Counted from the first letter of the stretch, positions 10,280 through 22,823 are shown. The stretch is DNA of 64,000 bases from Phymorhynchus buccinoides (GCA_017654935.2 CM065695.1:37490169-37554168); one strand, 5' to 3'. The notes: generated by a model not told the origin, from the sequence alone. Program-made: numbers and translations.

Positions 10280-10842
10280 GTGTCAAAACATATTATGATT
10301 GATTAGTGTTTGTGTGTGAGGTGTGTGTGTGTGGGGGGGGTCCGTTTTATTGCAGAAATCTTGTAAAAAATGTATTTACAATTATTTTATAATTCGTATT
10401 TTGTATGTAGAATGTCTACGTCTTGTAAACTTTAAATGTTTGTAAATGAGGTAGAACTAAGAAGGGTATTTTTGTATTTGCAAAATTTGTCAATTATAAT
10501 TAGTCATGTAATTAGTATGTTGATGGCAGTATGATTTTTATTTCAAGTTGCAGTATTGTATTCAAATTTGATTGAGAATGTGAATGTGGTCTCTATGTTT
10601 CTTCTTAGAATGTTCATATTGTAACTATTTTACTCTTGTATAATTAATTGTGTGTGAGTGTGTGTGTGCGCATGCATGTGTGTGTGTAAGGAAGTAAGAG
10701 AACGTTGCATGCAAGCATCGTGCTTATTTTACTTTCTAATAATTATTTGTTTGCCTTTAATATTCTTGTTATCAATGTAAAGCGCACTGAGCTCATGTGA
10801 GAAAGAGTGCTATATAAATTCCCATTATTATTTATTATTATA
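10280..10842 (+). mobile_element. LINE 3' UTR and tail, 5'-truncated
   Basis: Shares, in order, the 3' UTR words of the two LINE copies at 31.4-33.8 kb: ggtccgttttattgcag, acaattattttataattcgta, attatttgtttgcctttaat and the tail gtaaagcgcactgagc with gtgctatataaattcccatt and a TTA repeat. It lacks the nested element those two copies carry, so it preserves the empty site. Confidence 0.75.
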
Positions 10843-11076
10843 AAACCAGTCCCAGGGAAACAAAAACCAGTGAAAACCACAATAGCAAAGCACATGTTAA
10901 TTAAACAATTTACCAGTCCTAGCAAAAAATTATCAGTCCCTGGGACTGACAAGAGCCCCAAAAAAATTCAGTATTTTTGTTATGCAATCAGTATTTTACT
11001 AATAATTACCAGTAAACGCCATCACTGATTAGGGGATACAGAATTGCTACTTGTTTTTTTTCTTTTCTTTTTTTAA

Positions 11077-11153
11077 CTCGTTTGCATCGCAACGATTTTG
11101 AATTATTAAAAAAACTCACATCAATCCCTCCAGCCATACACACAAACAAAAGG
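11077..11153 (+). mobile_element. MITE family A, copy truncated by assembly gap
   Basis: TTAA (11073-11076) then CTCGTTTGCATCGCAACG and ccagccatacacacaaacaaa, as in the element at 721-1094. The remainder falls in the N run. Confidence 0.75.
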
Positions 11154-11653
11154 NNNNNNNNNNNNNNNNNNNNNNNNNNNNNNNNNNNNNNNNNNNNNNN
11201 NNNNNNNNNNNNNNNNNNNNNNNNNNNNNNNNNNNNNNNNNNNNNNNNNNNNNNNNNNNNNNNNNNNNNNNNNNNNNNNNNNNNNNNNNNNNNNNNNNNN
11301 NNNNNNNNNNNNNNNNNNNNNNNNNNNNNNNNNNNNNNNNNNNNNNNNNNNNNNNNNNNNNNNNNNNNNNNNNNNNNNNNNNNNNNNNNNNNNNNNNNNN
11401 NNNNNNNNNNNNNNNNNNNNNNNNNNNNNNNNNNNNNNNNNNNNNNNNNNNNNNNNNNNNNNNNNNNNNNNNNNNNNNNNNNNNNNNNNNNNNNNNNNNN
11501 NNNNNNNNNNNNNNNNNNNNNNNNNNNNNNNNNNNNNNNNNNNNNNNNNNNNNNNNNNNNNNNNNNNNNNNNNNNNNNNNNNNNNNNNNNNNNNNNNNNN
11601 NNNNNNNNNNNNNNNNNNNNNNNNNNNNNNNNNNNNNNNNNNNNNNNNNNNNN
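11154..11653. other. assembly gap (500 N)
   Basis: Exactly 500 undetermined bases, probably a fixed-size scaffold gap. Confidence 0.99.
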
Positions 11654-11967
11654 TAATACGAAACAAGCACCGCTGTAGGTGTAGTAGGACTGAGAATCGT
11701 CTGCGACTTATATTAGTGTACTAACTCTTATTAGCACCACTGCATCATTTAGGCTATCGATCACATAATTCCCTGTAATTATTCGTGGAGGTGAATTTTG
11801 ATCATCATTATCCCCAATTAACTGGGGTTTTTTTTAAATTTATGTAATGTCATCTTACAGGCTACGGTGCGCTTCTATTCGCCTACACGCATTTTGCCAT
11901 CTCTCGCTTCATCGACTAACTGAGAAGTATAGTAGCCTCGTTTCGCCTAAATAACGTTAAAAACAAA

Positions 11968-12187
11968 CCCCTTGACTGCCAGAGAAAATTAAAGAATAAA
12001 TCATTGTGCAAATCATGACATGAAAAAGACAACTGATAGAGCCAATCTGGAAAAATGGTCTGGGGATATTACTCTCTTGATTATGTTAGAGCAAAAGCCA
12101 ACATATCAGGGTTATTCCTCTTCATCTGATGACATCATCAGTGATGTCGTCAGGTCAGTACGTAATACGTTGGTGGCAGTCAAGGGG
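11968..12187. mobile_element. piggyBac-like MITE family D
   Basis: Ends CCCCTTGACTGCCA and TGGCAGTCAAGGGG are perfect 14-bp inverted repeats. The right flank is TTAA (12188-12191); the left flank is degraded (CAAA). 220 bp, no ORF. Confidence 0.75.
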
Positions 12188-12486
12188 TTAAATTAAAGAC
12201 AGTAAATTGCTGACACACACTACCCACACAATAGGACCATCCTACTACTGTGAACTGGAGGGATATCGTCATGGCACTAGCTTTTGCCATTTCCTGTTAC
12301 TTCTAAAAATATAGTTAAAAAAAAGGTACAACATATTAAGAAAACTATTAAAACTAATAGCTTATTGGCATTCTTTCTCTCTCACTCTTGTACGTTCTCT
12401 CCATTCTCTCAGTAGGCACTGAACTGAACAATTTAAGACGAGTAAATCAACTACAATGTCATATAAGTGGTAAAACCACGTTCTTC

Positions 12487-12912
<426 letters not shown>

Positions 12913-13095
12913 GTTTGTCTCTGATTTGTTTGTCGGAACAAATGGATGGATAGGTTAAATTACATGACTTAGTAAATCCTACAAAAATACTTTATTATTG
13001 TTATTTTTAAACATAATCATAATCAATTATATAAAAAAATCTATGAATGAAATAAAACATGATGTGAATTGAAAGGAGACAACAAAAAAGCATAA

Positions 13096-13580
13096 AAATA
13101 CAACCATGTTTGGGGCGGATCAGCCAGTCATGGAAGAGGGGAGGGGGTAGCTCCAAGTGGTCAGTTGGGGTGGGGTGATGGGTCTGGGGGGATTGCCTCC
13201 CAGAAGCTGATGATAATTTGAATGTAAAAGATGCAATCAAGGCTTCTCGTGAGAGAATAACTGTAGCATGGAACTACAATTTGTCTTCCTCTTTTTCTTT
13301 CCATTTTTTGTCTGAGGGGGTGGAACCCCTGTAACCCCCCTCAAATCCATCTTTGATGCAGTACCAAGTCCATGACAGCAATGTGTAGCGAATGGGCTGA
13401 GACTATTAACTCTTTCGTTTCCTTGTGTCCTTTCTGGTTTTTTGTGGGGGTTTTTTTGGGGGGTTGCCGTTATAAATTGGGGAGGGGGGGGGGGGCAGAG
13501 AGATACGTCTGCCTCCCCTCCTTCGAAGCCATGGGGGCAGCTGCCCCCCCCCCCTCCCCGTCCCCCCCCCCCCCTCCCCG
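13096..13580 (+). repeat. 485-bp dispersed repeat, inverted twin of 41000-41480
   Basis: From aaaatacaaccatgtttggg to the C/G-rich block near 13560 it matches the reverse complement of 41000-41480 almost throughout, differing mainly in homopolymer length and one G/T-rich insertion near 13443. Diverged relatives are at 58855-59085 and 55230-55345. Possibly a transposon; ends not defined. Confidence 0.75.
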
Positions 13581-13927
13581 TTCCCACGCCAGTGCACTAG
13601 AAGTAGCATCCGTGGAGGAAAAATGCCAAAGCAAGACCCAGTATTTCACATGGCAACAGGGATTCTGCCTTGAAGCAATATTTTGGAGTTGCATCCCCTG
13701 TCTCGACTTTCTTTTTTCCGTGGAGCATCCACTTTCAGCATTTTGACAAGTCCTCATCGAGTCTACAGAGATAGAATGCCTTGTTGTGCTACAATCGGCT
13801 GCTCCAGAAAGGATATATAAAGCATCAAAGAGAGGCAGGGATAGCTTTTCACACGTAAGTCTCGTGGCTATTCCGTTTCTCTGATGAGGTCCGAGGCGTG
13901 GTTACATGCTGTCGGCTGTCGCATGAC

Positions 13928-14035
13928 TTTCCTGGTGTTGCACTGCCTTCGGACATTGCCTCCAGGATCGTTCCCACCATCTTTATCTCTTTAATGTCCC
14001 ATATGTTCCAGACCGGAGGACGTTAAATTAATTTT
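13928..14035 (+). repeat. dispersed SINE-like repeat, copy 2
   Basis: ctggtgttgcactgccttcg, ctccaggatcgttcccacca and ccggaggacgttaaattaat followed by a cattcattc tail. Homologous to 6125-6250 and 63735-63850. Confidence 0.65.
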
Positions 14036-14670
14036 CATTCATTCCACATGATGTGGCAACCTTTTTACTCCTCATGAGGGAAAATAAAACTAAGTCTCTC
14101 TCTCTCTATTGTATGTATGTGTGTATGTCAGTGTGCGTGCACATATTCAGTGTAAGTAAGCGTTATTGATGACTTTTTTTTAAACAACTAAAGTTACTGG
14201 ACCAGTTTTTGGCAGTTATGAAAATTTTCATAATTGTTCCCAATGTTCTCTGACTCTGAGCAGTGTCAATTAAGCTTTCTCCCACCCTCTCCCTCTCCCT
14301 TCTTCTTCTTAAATCCCCTCCCACCCATCCCCACCCCCCTGCTTTCTCCCCTGCCATTGTCTGCTCTCTTCTCCCATCCCTTTTGCAGTGTTCTTTTTCA
14401 TAAGGAATCATTCTTTCGGTGCAATAAAAATAATGCTTACAAAAATATAAACATCCCTTTTTACCAAGCAAGGCAAAACTTTGCACTTCTTAAAATTGAC
14501 TGGGGAGAGGGGAGAGGGGGTGTATAAGGATGGAGGTAGCAAAGGTACCATGTTATCAGTGCCATGTCATTTACATCTTGCATTCTTAGTTTCAGAACAA
14601 GATGGGGGAGGGGGACAATAAATCAGTACATACTCTGATATTGTGTGCATTACAGCATACGGATTTGGTG

Positions 14671-17600
14671 ATGGAGACTGAGCAGTCTGTGGATTCCAGT
14701 ACAGAGCAGGGACACAGGACTACAATGGAGGGTGAATTGCCCAACTCGTCCATTCTGCACGCCCCTGTTGACTCAAAAACAGAGTGTGGACATAATGCTA
14801 CAACAGAAAGTGACTTTTTCCACTCGTCCATTCTACACTCCCCTGTTGATTCCAGTGTGGAGCAAGGACATAATGCTACAATGCAGGGTGACTTGTTCCA
14901 GCCATCCTTTCTCCACTCCCCTGCCTTCCTTCTGTGGAGACAAGTGGGAGAACAGCATGGGCTGCACACCAATGAGGACATTGCCTGCTACCTCCTCAAA
15001 GTGTGAGTACCGTGGGGTACATGGTGGGGACTTAAGTCTGTAGGTGGGGTTTCTTTCGACAGTTTCGTGCTGGGTTAATGTCATATGTGAGTCGTAGAGT
15101 CTTAACTCATTCAAGTCGTTCCAGCCATATATGTCCGGAATTAATAGGTAGCTGTCAATTTGATGCATTTGCTTCAAGGGAAGTAAATATGTGTGCACAC
15201 CATACCTTGGTCACTTCTAAACTCGCTTCGCTCCCTTAGACCACAATTTTGCCTCTGACTTTGTAGTGGTTTGTTGTGGGGGAACCAGTCAGTGTAGAAA
15301 GTTTTTCTATGTAAAGTCTATATATAAAAAAAAGTCTGATCTACCACTTCCCTATGTATAAACCTGAAGTAAAAACCCGTAATGTTCTTTCATTTCTCCT
15401 TTTGTTTATGTATGTTTTGTTCATGTGCATGGCTGGAGTGATTTGTGAGATTTTTTTAATAGTTCAAAATCGCTGCGATGTGAATGAGTTAATTGAATAG
15501 AAGTCCATGAGTGCTTGTGTATCATGTGTGTGTCACTGTGTATTCTTCACTTTGACTTCTCTGTCTCTCTCTTGTCCTTTCAATATTTACATTGTTCTTT
15601 CTTCCAGTTTCTTTTCTTTTTTCTTCTTCTTTTTGTGTATATGAAACTCTGGGTTATCTCATGGCATTACGCTTATGTTGTCATTTCTTTTTTATTTAGT
15701 TTCGTTTAATCTCGACATGTTGACTTTGTCCCCATTTGAGCCACACCCAAGATTGTCAGATTACAGACTGCTAAATCAGCATCAAGTTTCACCCCATCAT
15801 CTTGTTCTTTTACCCCAGCATATAATATACTATGCTAGAGTGAAGTCAATCTTGTTTTAAGCTATTCAATGCCTTTTCAAAATGACTTTGATGAATGTAG
15901 AAATGTGGCTTCATTTTCCCTTTATTTAATAGAACCCCTTTCTGAAGTTCCAGTCTGATGGACTCTGCTTTGTTTTCCAGCCACCAGGACACATCCAAGC
16001 TGTTCCCATCGGGTCTGGCTGTGTGTGAGACGTGTGGGAATCCTCTGGCTGTCACCTGCACATGTTGTCATTGGACAATCCAAGTCCAGAATATGTGTGG
16101 CAATGCGCCTAAACAATCATCTTGCAGCAGTCCACCTAAACAGTCACCTTGCAGCAGTCCGCCTAAACAGTCACCTTGCAGCAGTCCGCCTAAACAGTCA
16201 TCTTGCAGCAGTCCGCCTAAACAGTCACCTTGCAGCAGTCCGCCTAAACAGTCATCTTGCAGCAGTCCACCTAAGCGATTATCTTGCAGCAGTCCGTCTG
16301 AACAGCCATCTTGCTGCAGTCCACCTGAACAGTCATCTTGCAGCAGTCTGCCTGTGCAGTCGTCACTGACACCTGACATTGATGTTGCTGGCACTGACGT
16401 GAAGAAGGAGAGAGATGACGGTGGTGAATGGAAAAGAACCCACAGCAGTGATGAAGTGGAAGAGAGCGATAGTAATGAGGAGGAAGACATTGATGATGGT
16501 TCCCCCTTTCCTTCTGCTTCTCCTTTGTCGGAGGAAGAAATAGTGACAGCGAGTGAGATGCAGGTGAGTTAAATCTTTCTTCATCAGCCTTTTTTTCAGC
16601 TAAGATTTTCCGTCAAGCTTATCTTGGAATAGAAAAGATGATGTTTGCAACATCGAGGATTCCTTTATAGCATGTATAATATTACATGTAACTCTTCTTG
16701 CATTCGCCCAGTACAACATTCTACACTCCCACCAAATACAAAGACATTCACTGCCTATACCCTGTCATGTGTTTGTCTATTTTTAGAGCTTATGTCAGTG
16801 ACTTTTCCATAAAAGCAACACAATGCACTCAGAAAAAAAAGTTATTCCCCTCTTGTCGGTTGAGATGCAACGGACAACCAAGAACATAAAAAAACACATG
16901 GCGTTAGAAGAGTTAGGCCTATCCTTATCTCTTAAAGCTAAGAACATAAGGTCACTGGATAACAGATCCTGAGTGAGTAAATGCCTTTTAGTGACAGAGG
17001 TGTTAAATCAGAGTGGTGTCAAACGGCGACTGTGTCGGTGAAAGGGTTAACATGTGTTTGTGAGAGAAAGAAAGAGGGAGAGGTTGGAAGGGAGAAAATA
17101 AAATAAGAGAAAGAAAAAGAGATTTTTGAGAAGAAAGAGTTGAGAAGTCGTGGACTGTGATGTTCAATTTACGAAATGGCAGCCACATAAACATAATCAC
17201 TGTGAATCACTTTTTAATATTAATATTATAATAAAGACACCATTGTTTTCAAAGATAATGGATGGATTTAAACCAAAATAGGTAAAGTGGGAAAGTCTCA
17301 ATTAAGGATTTTTTTTTGTAAAATATTTATTTAATCAATATTGTCATACTGGTACAGGAGATTTTTTAACCAAAAAAACACAATGTCAAAAATTATCTCC
17401 CTTGACTTTCATCAGTATGTCTTAATTGATAAAAGTCGAGGGAAAGAATTTAAATTTTTTAACTTGGAGCATAAAAATAAAATGTATCTTTCCTTTATAT
17501 TTTCATTTTATATTGTGTGTAGTTTCAATTTTTGTTTTAATCTTTGCCTGGAACTGGGAGTACGGTTCATATGGCTCTACCGTCTTGTGAGTTTTTGTCT

Positions 17601-19571
17601 TGTCAAAAGAATATTATACACTATTATTGGTCACATTTTTCTGCAATATTCTAGCTTGGGTGCATTTTTTTTTCCAAACTATTATCTTTCAGTAATCCTA
17701 TGAAAACTAAAGTCGTTCATATGTTCAAACGAAGTCATTAGTTTTATTTTGCTTGTTATTCTTGTTGTTTTCATCTTCAATTATTGCTGCTCATGTTACA
17801 GGAAAGATGTACGGAGTCAAGGCAAATGCTTGAGACTGCAGAGAAATCACAGCCTGTGTATTGCGACCAGACAACTCAACATAGCGTTCCAGATTTAGAC
17901 GATGCAGCGATGGCTACAGACAAATTTCTGCCTGAGTACTGCAACCAAGCAACTTGTCATAAAGTTGTAGATTCAGAAAATGTCGCAGAGGCTACAGTCA
18001 GGCTTGGGTGCCGTGACCAAACTACTCAGCACAGAGCTGAAGATTTAGAAGATATATCACAGCAGCATCCTGTGTGCTTCAACCAGGCTACACAATACAA
18101 TCTTCTCCGTTCACATCAGTCTGGCATCACCAAATCTGGTCTCTCGCTTCAGCTGGGTGGCAAGAAACAGTTTCATTGTGATGTGTGCAGGAAAACATTT
18201 TTAAATTTCAAATGTTTAAAGCAACATAAAATGACTCATAGCAGCAATAAACCCTTTGCATGTGATGTGTGCTTCAAGACATTCCATAGGAATTACAGCT
18301 TGCAGGAGCACAAGAGGGCGTTTCCCTGTGACAAATGCAGCAGGAGCTTCAAAGAGAAGGACAGTTTAGCTGTTCATAAAATACGCCATGAGAAAAAACA
18401 TCCCCGTGAATGTCTTGGTGATTTGCAGAAGACCCCGGAAAAGACATTGTTTACGTGTGAGTTATGTCAAATGAACTTCAGAGGAAAGAACGGTTTAACT
18501 GTACATATGAAACACCATGAGAGAAATTCTACTCCCATTAGTTGCCCTTGGTGTGATAAGACATTTTTCTTGAAGAGTCACTTTGAAGACCATGTACTGA
18601 CCCACAAAGATAAGAAATCTTTTGTGTGCAAACTGTGTGACAAGAGCTTCAGGGATTCATTTTCTTTGAAATGCCACATGCAAAAGCACACAGGTCAGGA
18701 ATCCCATTTGTGTGAATACTGCGGAAAGCTTTTCACACAGGGTAGTCAGTTGCGAATGCATGTTAGGATCCATACAGGGGAGACACCCTATGTGTGTCAA
18801 GTGTGTAAAGCGACTTTTAAAACTAGTGGTGCTTTGCGGTACCACAGACTAGTCCACACTGATTCGGTTTATACCTGTGAAATATGTCAGAAAACCTTCA
18901 CTCAGGAGCGCTATTTAAAATCTCACATGGTAATTCATTCGCAGACTGACTGGAAAGCCAACAAGTGTGATCTGTGCAGCAGGGCATTCAGGTGGCCCAG
19001 TGAGTTAAAGTACCACAAAATGGCTCACAATGGGATTCTGGCTGACCACACAACTTCTTCCTCAGAAGTTCAGCAAAACCCAAGAAAGCGTTTGTGCCAT
19101 AACTCTTCTACAAATGTTCAGCGTAATCAGAAGAAGTACATGTGTGACTTGTGTGGCAGGTCATGTTACTCGCCAGGTGAATTACATTTGCACAAAAAGT
19201 TCCGCCATTTTGGAGAGAGCCCATTTCAGTGTGACGTGTGCAACAAGAAATGCTCATCTTTCCAAAGCCTAAACGGACATAAGAGAATCCATACAGGGGA
19301 GAAACCTTTTGTGTGTTCTACGTGTAGCAAAGCTTTCTCGTCACATAGCAATTGTCAGAGACACCAACGAGTTCACACAGGGGAAAAACCTTTCAAGTGC
19401 ACTTTATGTAGCAAGAGCTATACACAGTCTGAAGGTCTGAAAGTTCACATGTTGGCTCATGCTGATGTAAAACCCTTTCAATGTGATGTCTGCTTCAAGG
19501 CATTCAGAGAAAGGGGGACTCTAAGAAATCACAAGCAAATTCATTTTAGAGACGATTCTGGTGGAACCTGA
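14671..19571 (+). CDS. C2H2 zinc-finger protein, paralogue 1 (894 aa)
   Basis: Three coding exons: 14671-15002, 15981-16563 and 17802-19571 (TGA). They join with a split codon GT|C at the first junction and phase 0 at the second; donors are GTGAGT and GTGAGT, and acceptors follow pyrimidine tracts. The conserved acceptor tgtgcattacag just upstream of the ATG implies a 5' UTR exon. Residues about 17-95 are three 26-residue repeats. Next come WRQVGEQHGLH, NEDIACYLLK and a Cys knuckle C126/C129/C137/C140 (CX2CX7CX2C). A nine-residue Ser/Cys/Pro/Lys repeat is encoded by 16105-16362, followed by an acidic stretch. Exon 3 carries 15 C2H2 units (residues about 431-885) with TGEKP-type linkers between the later ones. 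Finger 2 lacks its last His after a five-residue deletion relative to the paralogue. A nuclear DNA-binding regulator is the family expectation; targets unknown. A possible AATAAA lies at 19873. The exon structure is supported by the same phases in the copy at 42938-47924. Confidence 0.88.
15106..15488 (-). mobile_element. MITE family A in intron 1 of zinc-finger paralogue 1
   Basis: 383 bp between TTAA 15102-15105 and 15489-15492, homologous to the reverse complement of 721-1094. The other zinc-finger gene lacks it: its intron reads gtctgaattgaatagaa where this one has gtc-TTAA-element-TTAA-ttgaatagaa. Confidence 0.85.
16105..16362 (+). repeat. 27-bp coding minisatellite in exon 2
   Basis: About 9.5 in-frame copies encoding variants of PPKQSPCSS. 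The first six units are nearly identical and the last three diverged. The paralogue has only one to two degenerate units at 44274-44325. Confidence 0.95.
16905..17046 (+). mobile_element. piggyBac-like MITE family B, right-end fragment
   Basis: ctatccttatctcttaaagc, agtgacagaggtgttaaatc and a terminal GTCGGTGAAAGGG before TTAA (17047-17050) match the right half of 8544-8781. Lies in intron 2 of the zinc-finger gene; no clear left end. Confidence 0.65.
17060..17780. other. intron 2 remainder, nothing recognised
   Basis: AT-rich intron. A chance 120-codon ORF at 17341-17703 has no motif I know and is probably noise. Confidence 0.45.
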
Positions 19572-20035
19572 ACTTTTTAGAGTATTTCATGTTACCTGAA
19601 ACTAAATCAAATTATTTTTGCCATTGGTTGATATCAACCTATTGTAGACGCTGATAGTAAAGTGAGAGCTGTACCATCAGTGATTTTCAAATGGAAAATC
19701 ATGGTATTATATTGTTCAGTCTCTGGTGGAAGACCTATGACTCTCAAACTAGTTGAGATTTGCACTGGCTGTTTGTGCTGCAGCCTTTGGGGACCTTCCC
19801 CAACGCCAGTTGTCATCAAATCCATTTGGTAGAGAGTGGGAAAGTTCCTAGGGGAAGGTAAATCTACTTTTAAATAAATAAGGCTAAGTCATCCAAAATA
19901 ATAGCTGCCCTCTCTACTATGGTTGGAAACAGCACACCTGAAATCAGTAATTTACCTGTTCATAACACATTTTAACCTTATTTTGTATGCTAAGTAAGTA
20001 TACTACATGAAACTGTTGAAACTGCATTTATTTCA
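19572..20035. other. 3' flank/UTR of zinc-finger paralogue 1
   Basis: AT-rich. AATAAA at 19873-19878, about 300 bp after the stop, is a plausible poly(A) signal. Nothing else seen. Confidence 0.4.
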
Positions 20036-20040
20036 TTCAT

Positions 20041-20050
20041 TCTCTCTCTC

Positions 20051-20098
<48 letters not shown>

Positions 20099-20154
20099 CT
20101 CTCTCTCTCTCTCTCTCTCTTCGCCGAAGGCAGCCAACTTCATCGTATTAAAGA

Positions 20155-20189
<35 letters not shown>

Positions 20190-20195
20190 CCGAAT
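20041..20195. repeat. (CT)n blocks interrupted by a duplicated 20-bp word
   Basis: Three (CT)n blocks separated by tcgccgaaggcagccaactt and a second tcgccgaatcagccaactt. Confidence 0.9.
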
Positions 20196-20583
20196 CAGCC
20201 AACTTCATTGGCTTGACGTCATGATCTTATCAGTTCCCGATTAAGAACAACAGTTCACCAAGCTCACAATTCCAGCTTTGTTGCACATTCTCACTTTGCA
20301 CACAGTGTCGGCACAATTCCGGAATTGTCCGTGAAAGGGGGGCAATTATAGAATCGGTTGCGCGAAGTTGGAATTCTCACTTTGTCCCGTCCAATTCTGG
20401 AATTGTACCGCATTCCGAAAACGCGCAGAATAAATATACACGCTGTCTTCATGCCTAATTTGTGCTAGAATAAACGCCTCTGCACTGCGGTTTAGCGCCA
20501 ACACACGTGCTTTCTCCCCGTTGTTTGTCCTGGGGTCCAAAAATAGACGAGTGGGCGGAGCGATCTCGCAGATTCGCAACCAT

Positions 20584-20591
20584 CACACACA

Positions 20592-20622
<31 letters not shown>

Positions 20623-20632
20623 GCGCGCACAC
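20584..20632. repeat. (CA)n(CG)n microsatellite
   Basis: About 12 CA repeats running directly into about 10 CG repeats. Alternating purine-pyrimidine sequence of this type can adopt Z-DNA. Confidence 0.95.
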
Positions 20633-21062
20633 GCTTTTTGCTGCTTTGAAATGGACTAGTTTGTTTTTCCCAAGAGAGTTGTAGTACATTGGTTATGCCT
20701 TTGATATTGTCTTACTTCGTTTATAAGTATGAATGCACGGCACGTAATTTGTGTGTGACTATTGTTATTTCAATATAATCTCTTTGTTTTGATATTGTTT
20801 GTGGACCGACTTTGTGTTGGGTAATATGAGGCTTTTGTATCAGTGCATCTTTGTACAATCATGCATATGCCTATTCATCTATGCATCTGTTATTCAATAA
20901 AATTCTTGTTGTTTCTGGAACTGAAGTTATGTGTGCTTTGAAGCAAGAGGATGTGTTTAATGGTCAGTTTTATTTTGGTGTGTGTGCGCGCATGTGTGTG
21001 TGTGTATGTGTGTGGTCATCTGTGGTTTTAATCTTATAATATAACGGAAGTTGTTTGAGGTT

Positions 21063-21064
<2 letters not shown>

Positions 21065-21140
<76 letters not shown>

Positions 21141-21141
21141 C
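21065..21141. repeat. (AC)n(AG)n microsatellite
   Basis: About 27 AC repeats followed by about 11 AG repeats. Confidence 0.95.
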
Positions 21142-21685
21142 AACAGAAGGACACCCTGTCTCGCTTAGAACAAAACTGATATTTCCACACACCTTCCTGA
21201 AGTATGAGCAAGGCAAAACAGGGTTCATTCCAGTTTAGAATAGTATAGAGAGGTAAGAGTTTGATTATGACAGACAGAGAAATGCATTCTGCTTCAAACT
21301 ACTGGGTCGATGCAACATAAAGCTCACCCACCCTGGTAACTTCTTTTGGTGTTGTGGGACACAGAAGTTTCTGTCATGGGCAGAGGAGTATAGAGAGCTC
21401 ATATGGGAGTGTATAATTCAAAGAGTTGATTGAGATATGGAAAATCACTGTTTGGAATTATAGTGAAACAGATGAAAGCGATTTTGTATTGAATTGTCTG
21501 AGAGATAGGTAATCAGTCCAACGGGGCTAAAAGAGCAGTGAGATGATCACACTTGAACGCCATTTGGATGAAATGAGATGCACAATTTAAGATCATTCGT
21601 TTTTTTCACTACTATTATAGTAGATATTTTGCAAAATAAACACATTTAAAAACAAATCTTTTTCTTCTTCTGCATTCCCAGCTCC
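21142..21685. other. intergenic, no gene seen
   Basis: Nothing recognised. Confidence 0.4.
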
Positions 21686-21687
21686 CT

Positions 21688-21905
21688 GTAAACATTCCGG
21701 CATCGTTCTTACATTGGCAACGTGATGGCAAATGATGGCAAGTGCTGGCCAGCATCAGTCCTTCAATCGGTCCTATTCTGGCATGCCGGCATCGATCCTC
21801 TATGTACTTTGCCATTGCTGGCTGAACGCTGGCAAATGCAGTGTGTGCCAGTGTTGGATTTGCCAGCATTGGGTCGATTCTGGGGATATGCTGGCAAAAC
21901 TCATT
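21688..21905 (+). repeat. TGGCA/TGCCA-rich dispersed repeat, copy 1
   Basis: Dense in TGCTGGC, GCCAGCAT and TGGCAAATG words. Its start attccggcatcgttct is found complemented at the right end of the region 37560-38015, so the two are inverted relatives. Confidence 0.6.
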
Positions 21906-21966
21906 GTCCTCTGATACGATGTAGGCCGAGAGGAGGACTATGTGTGTCCCTGTCTACATAATTAAT

Positions 21967-22030
21967 AAGGTCAGGTCAGGTCAGGTCAGGCCAGGTAGTT
22001 AGTTAGGACATTAGGCCTCGCGGCCTCTTC
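21967..22030 (+). repeat. AGGTC-repeat element, copy 1
   Basis: Four to five tandem aggtc units then aggtagttagttaggacatt and aggcctcgcggcctcttcac. The same composite is at 62401-62455. Confidence 0.75.
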
Positions 22031-22130
22031 ACTATTTTGTCCCTTCTCGATCAGTATGCGTCCCCAATTTCGACTACGCATCCCCGTCTCTATGTGTCAC
22101 ACACATTGCAAATGTCACCATCTCTATGTG

Positions 22131-22232
22131 TCGGGGGGGGGGGGGGGGGGGGGGGTGGGGGGGGGGGGGGAGGGGGGGGGGGGGGGGGGGGGGAGGGGGG
22201 GAGGGGGGGAGGGGAAGGGGGGAGCGGGTGAA
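22131..22232. repeat. poly-G/G-rich tract
   Basis: About 100 bases of almost pure G with sparse T/A interruptions. Predicted glycine ORFs are artefacts. Confidence 0.95.
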
Positions 22233-22249
22233 GGGAGGGGGTTAATCTC

Positions 22250-22820
22250 TGTATCTCTGTTTTAGGAAAGTGAGAACCTTAATTACAGATCAAATAACGA
22301 TCGGCATAATTTGACAATGTTGATGAAAAAACCCAATGTTTAGCTAGCTCGGCGCTCAACTAGCGGAAGCAAAGACACAATAATTTAAATATAATAAGAA
22401 CATACATTTTTTTTTTTGGTAGCTAATAAATGACGTAAGCACATAACTTACTTCCATCCAATCAAATAGATCCACCTAGACATTTTAGCCAGCCATTTGT
22501 AAACAGCAGACGTTGAAGGTGGTGAAAGAGGTTTATTTTTGTCTCTTCCTTCCTGTAAGTGACCAGTCAAACTTAACTATTCTCTTACTTAGGCCTACTT
22601 TAGTAGTGGTTTCAAGTTAGTCAGTACCAGTTTTTAACCTTTATCTGGAAAAAAAATGTTGATTTGACGTGTTAGACTTAGAATAGAATAGATGATTAGA
22701 TCTAGACTTCACTTGGTTTTCTAAGCTGGGGCCGTTGCCAGCGTGTGAACTGTAAGTTTAGTAACCGGTCAAGGTGGTAGAGTACTAAGTAGCTAAGTGA
22801 GCGTGATATGATATATTTTT
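22250..22820. other. intergenic, no gene seen
   Basis: No supported feature. Confidence 0.4.
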
Positions 22821-22823
22821 GGT

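Noticed and set aside
11082..11678. ORFs of about 180-200 codons across N
   Set aside because: They consist of the assembly gap.
17341..17703. 120-codon ORF in zinc-finger intron 2
   Set aside because: AT-rich, hydrophobic by composition, no homologue in the other paralogue's intron, no motif.
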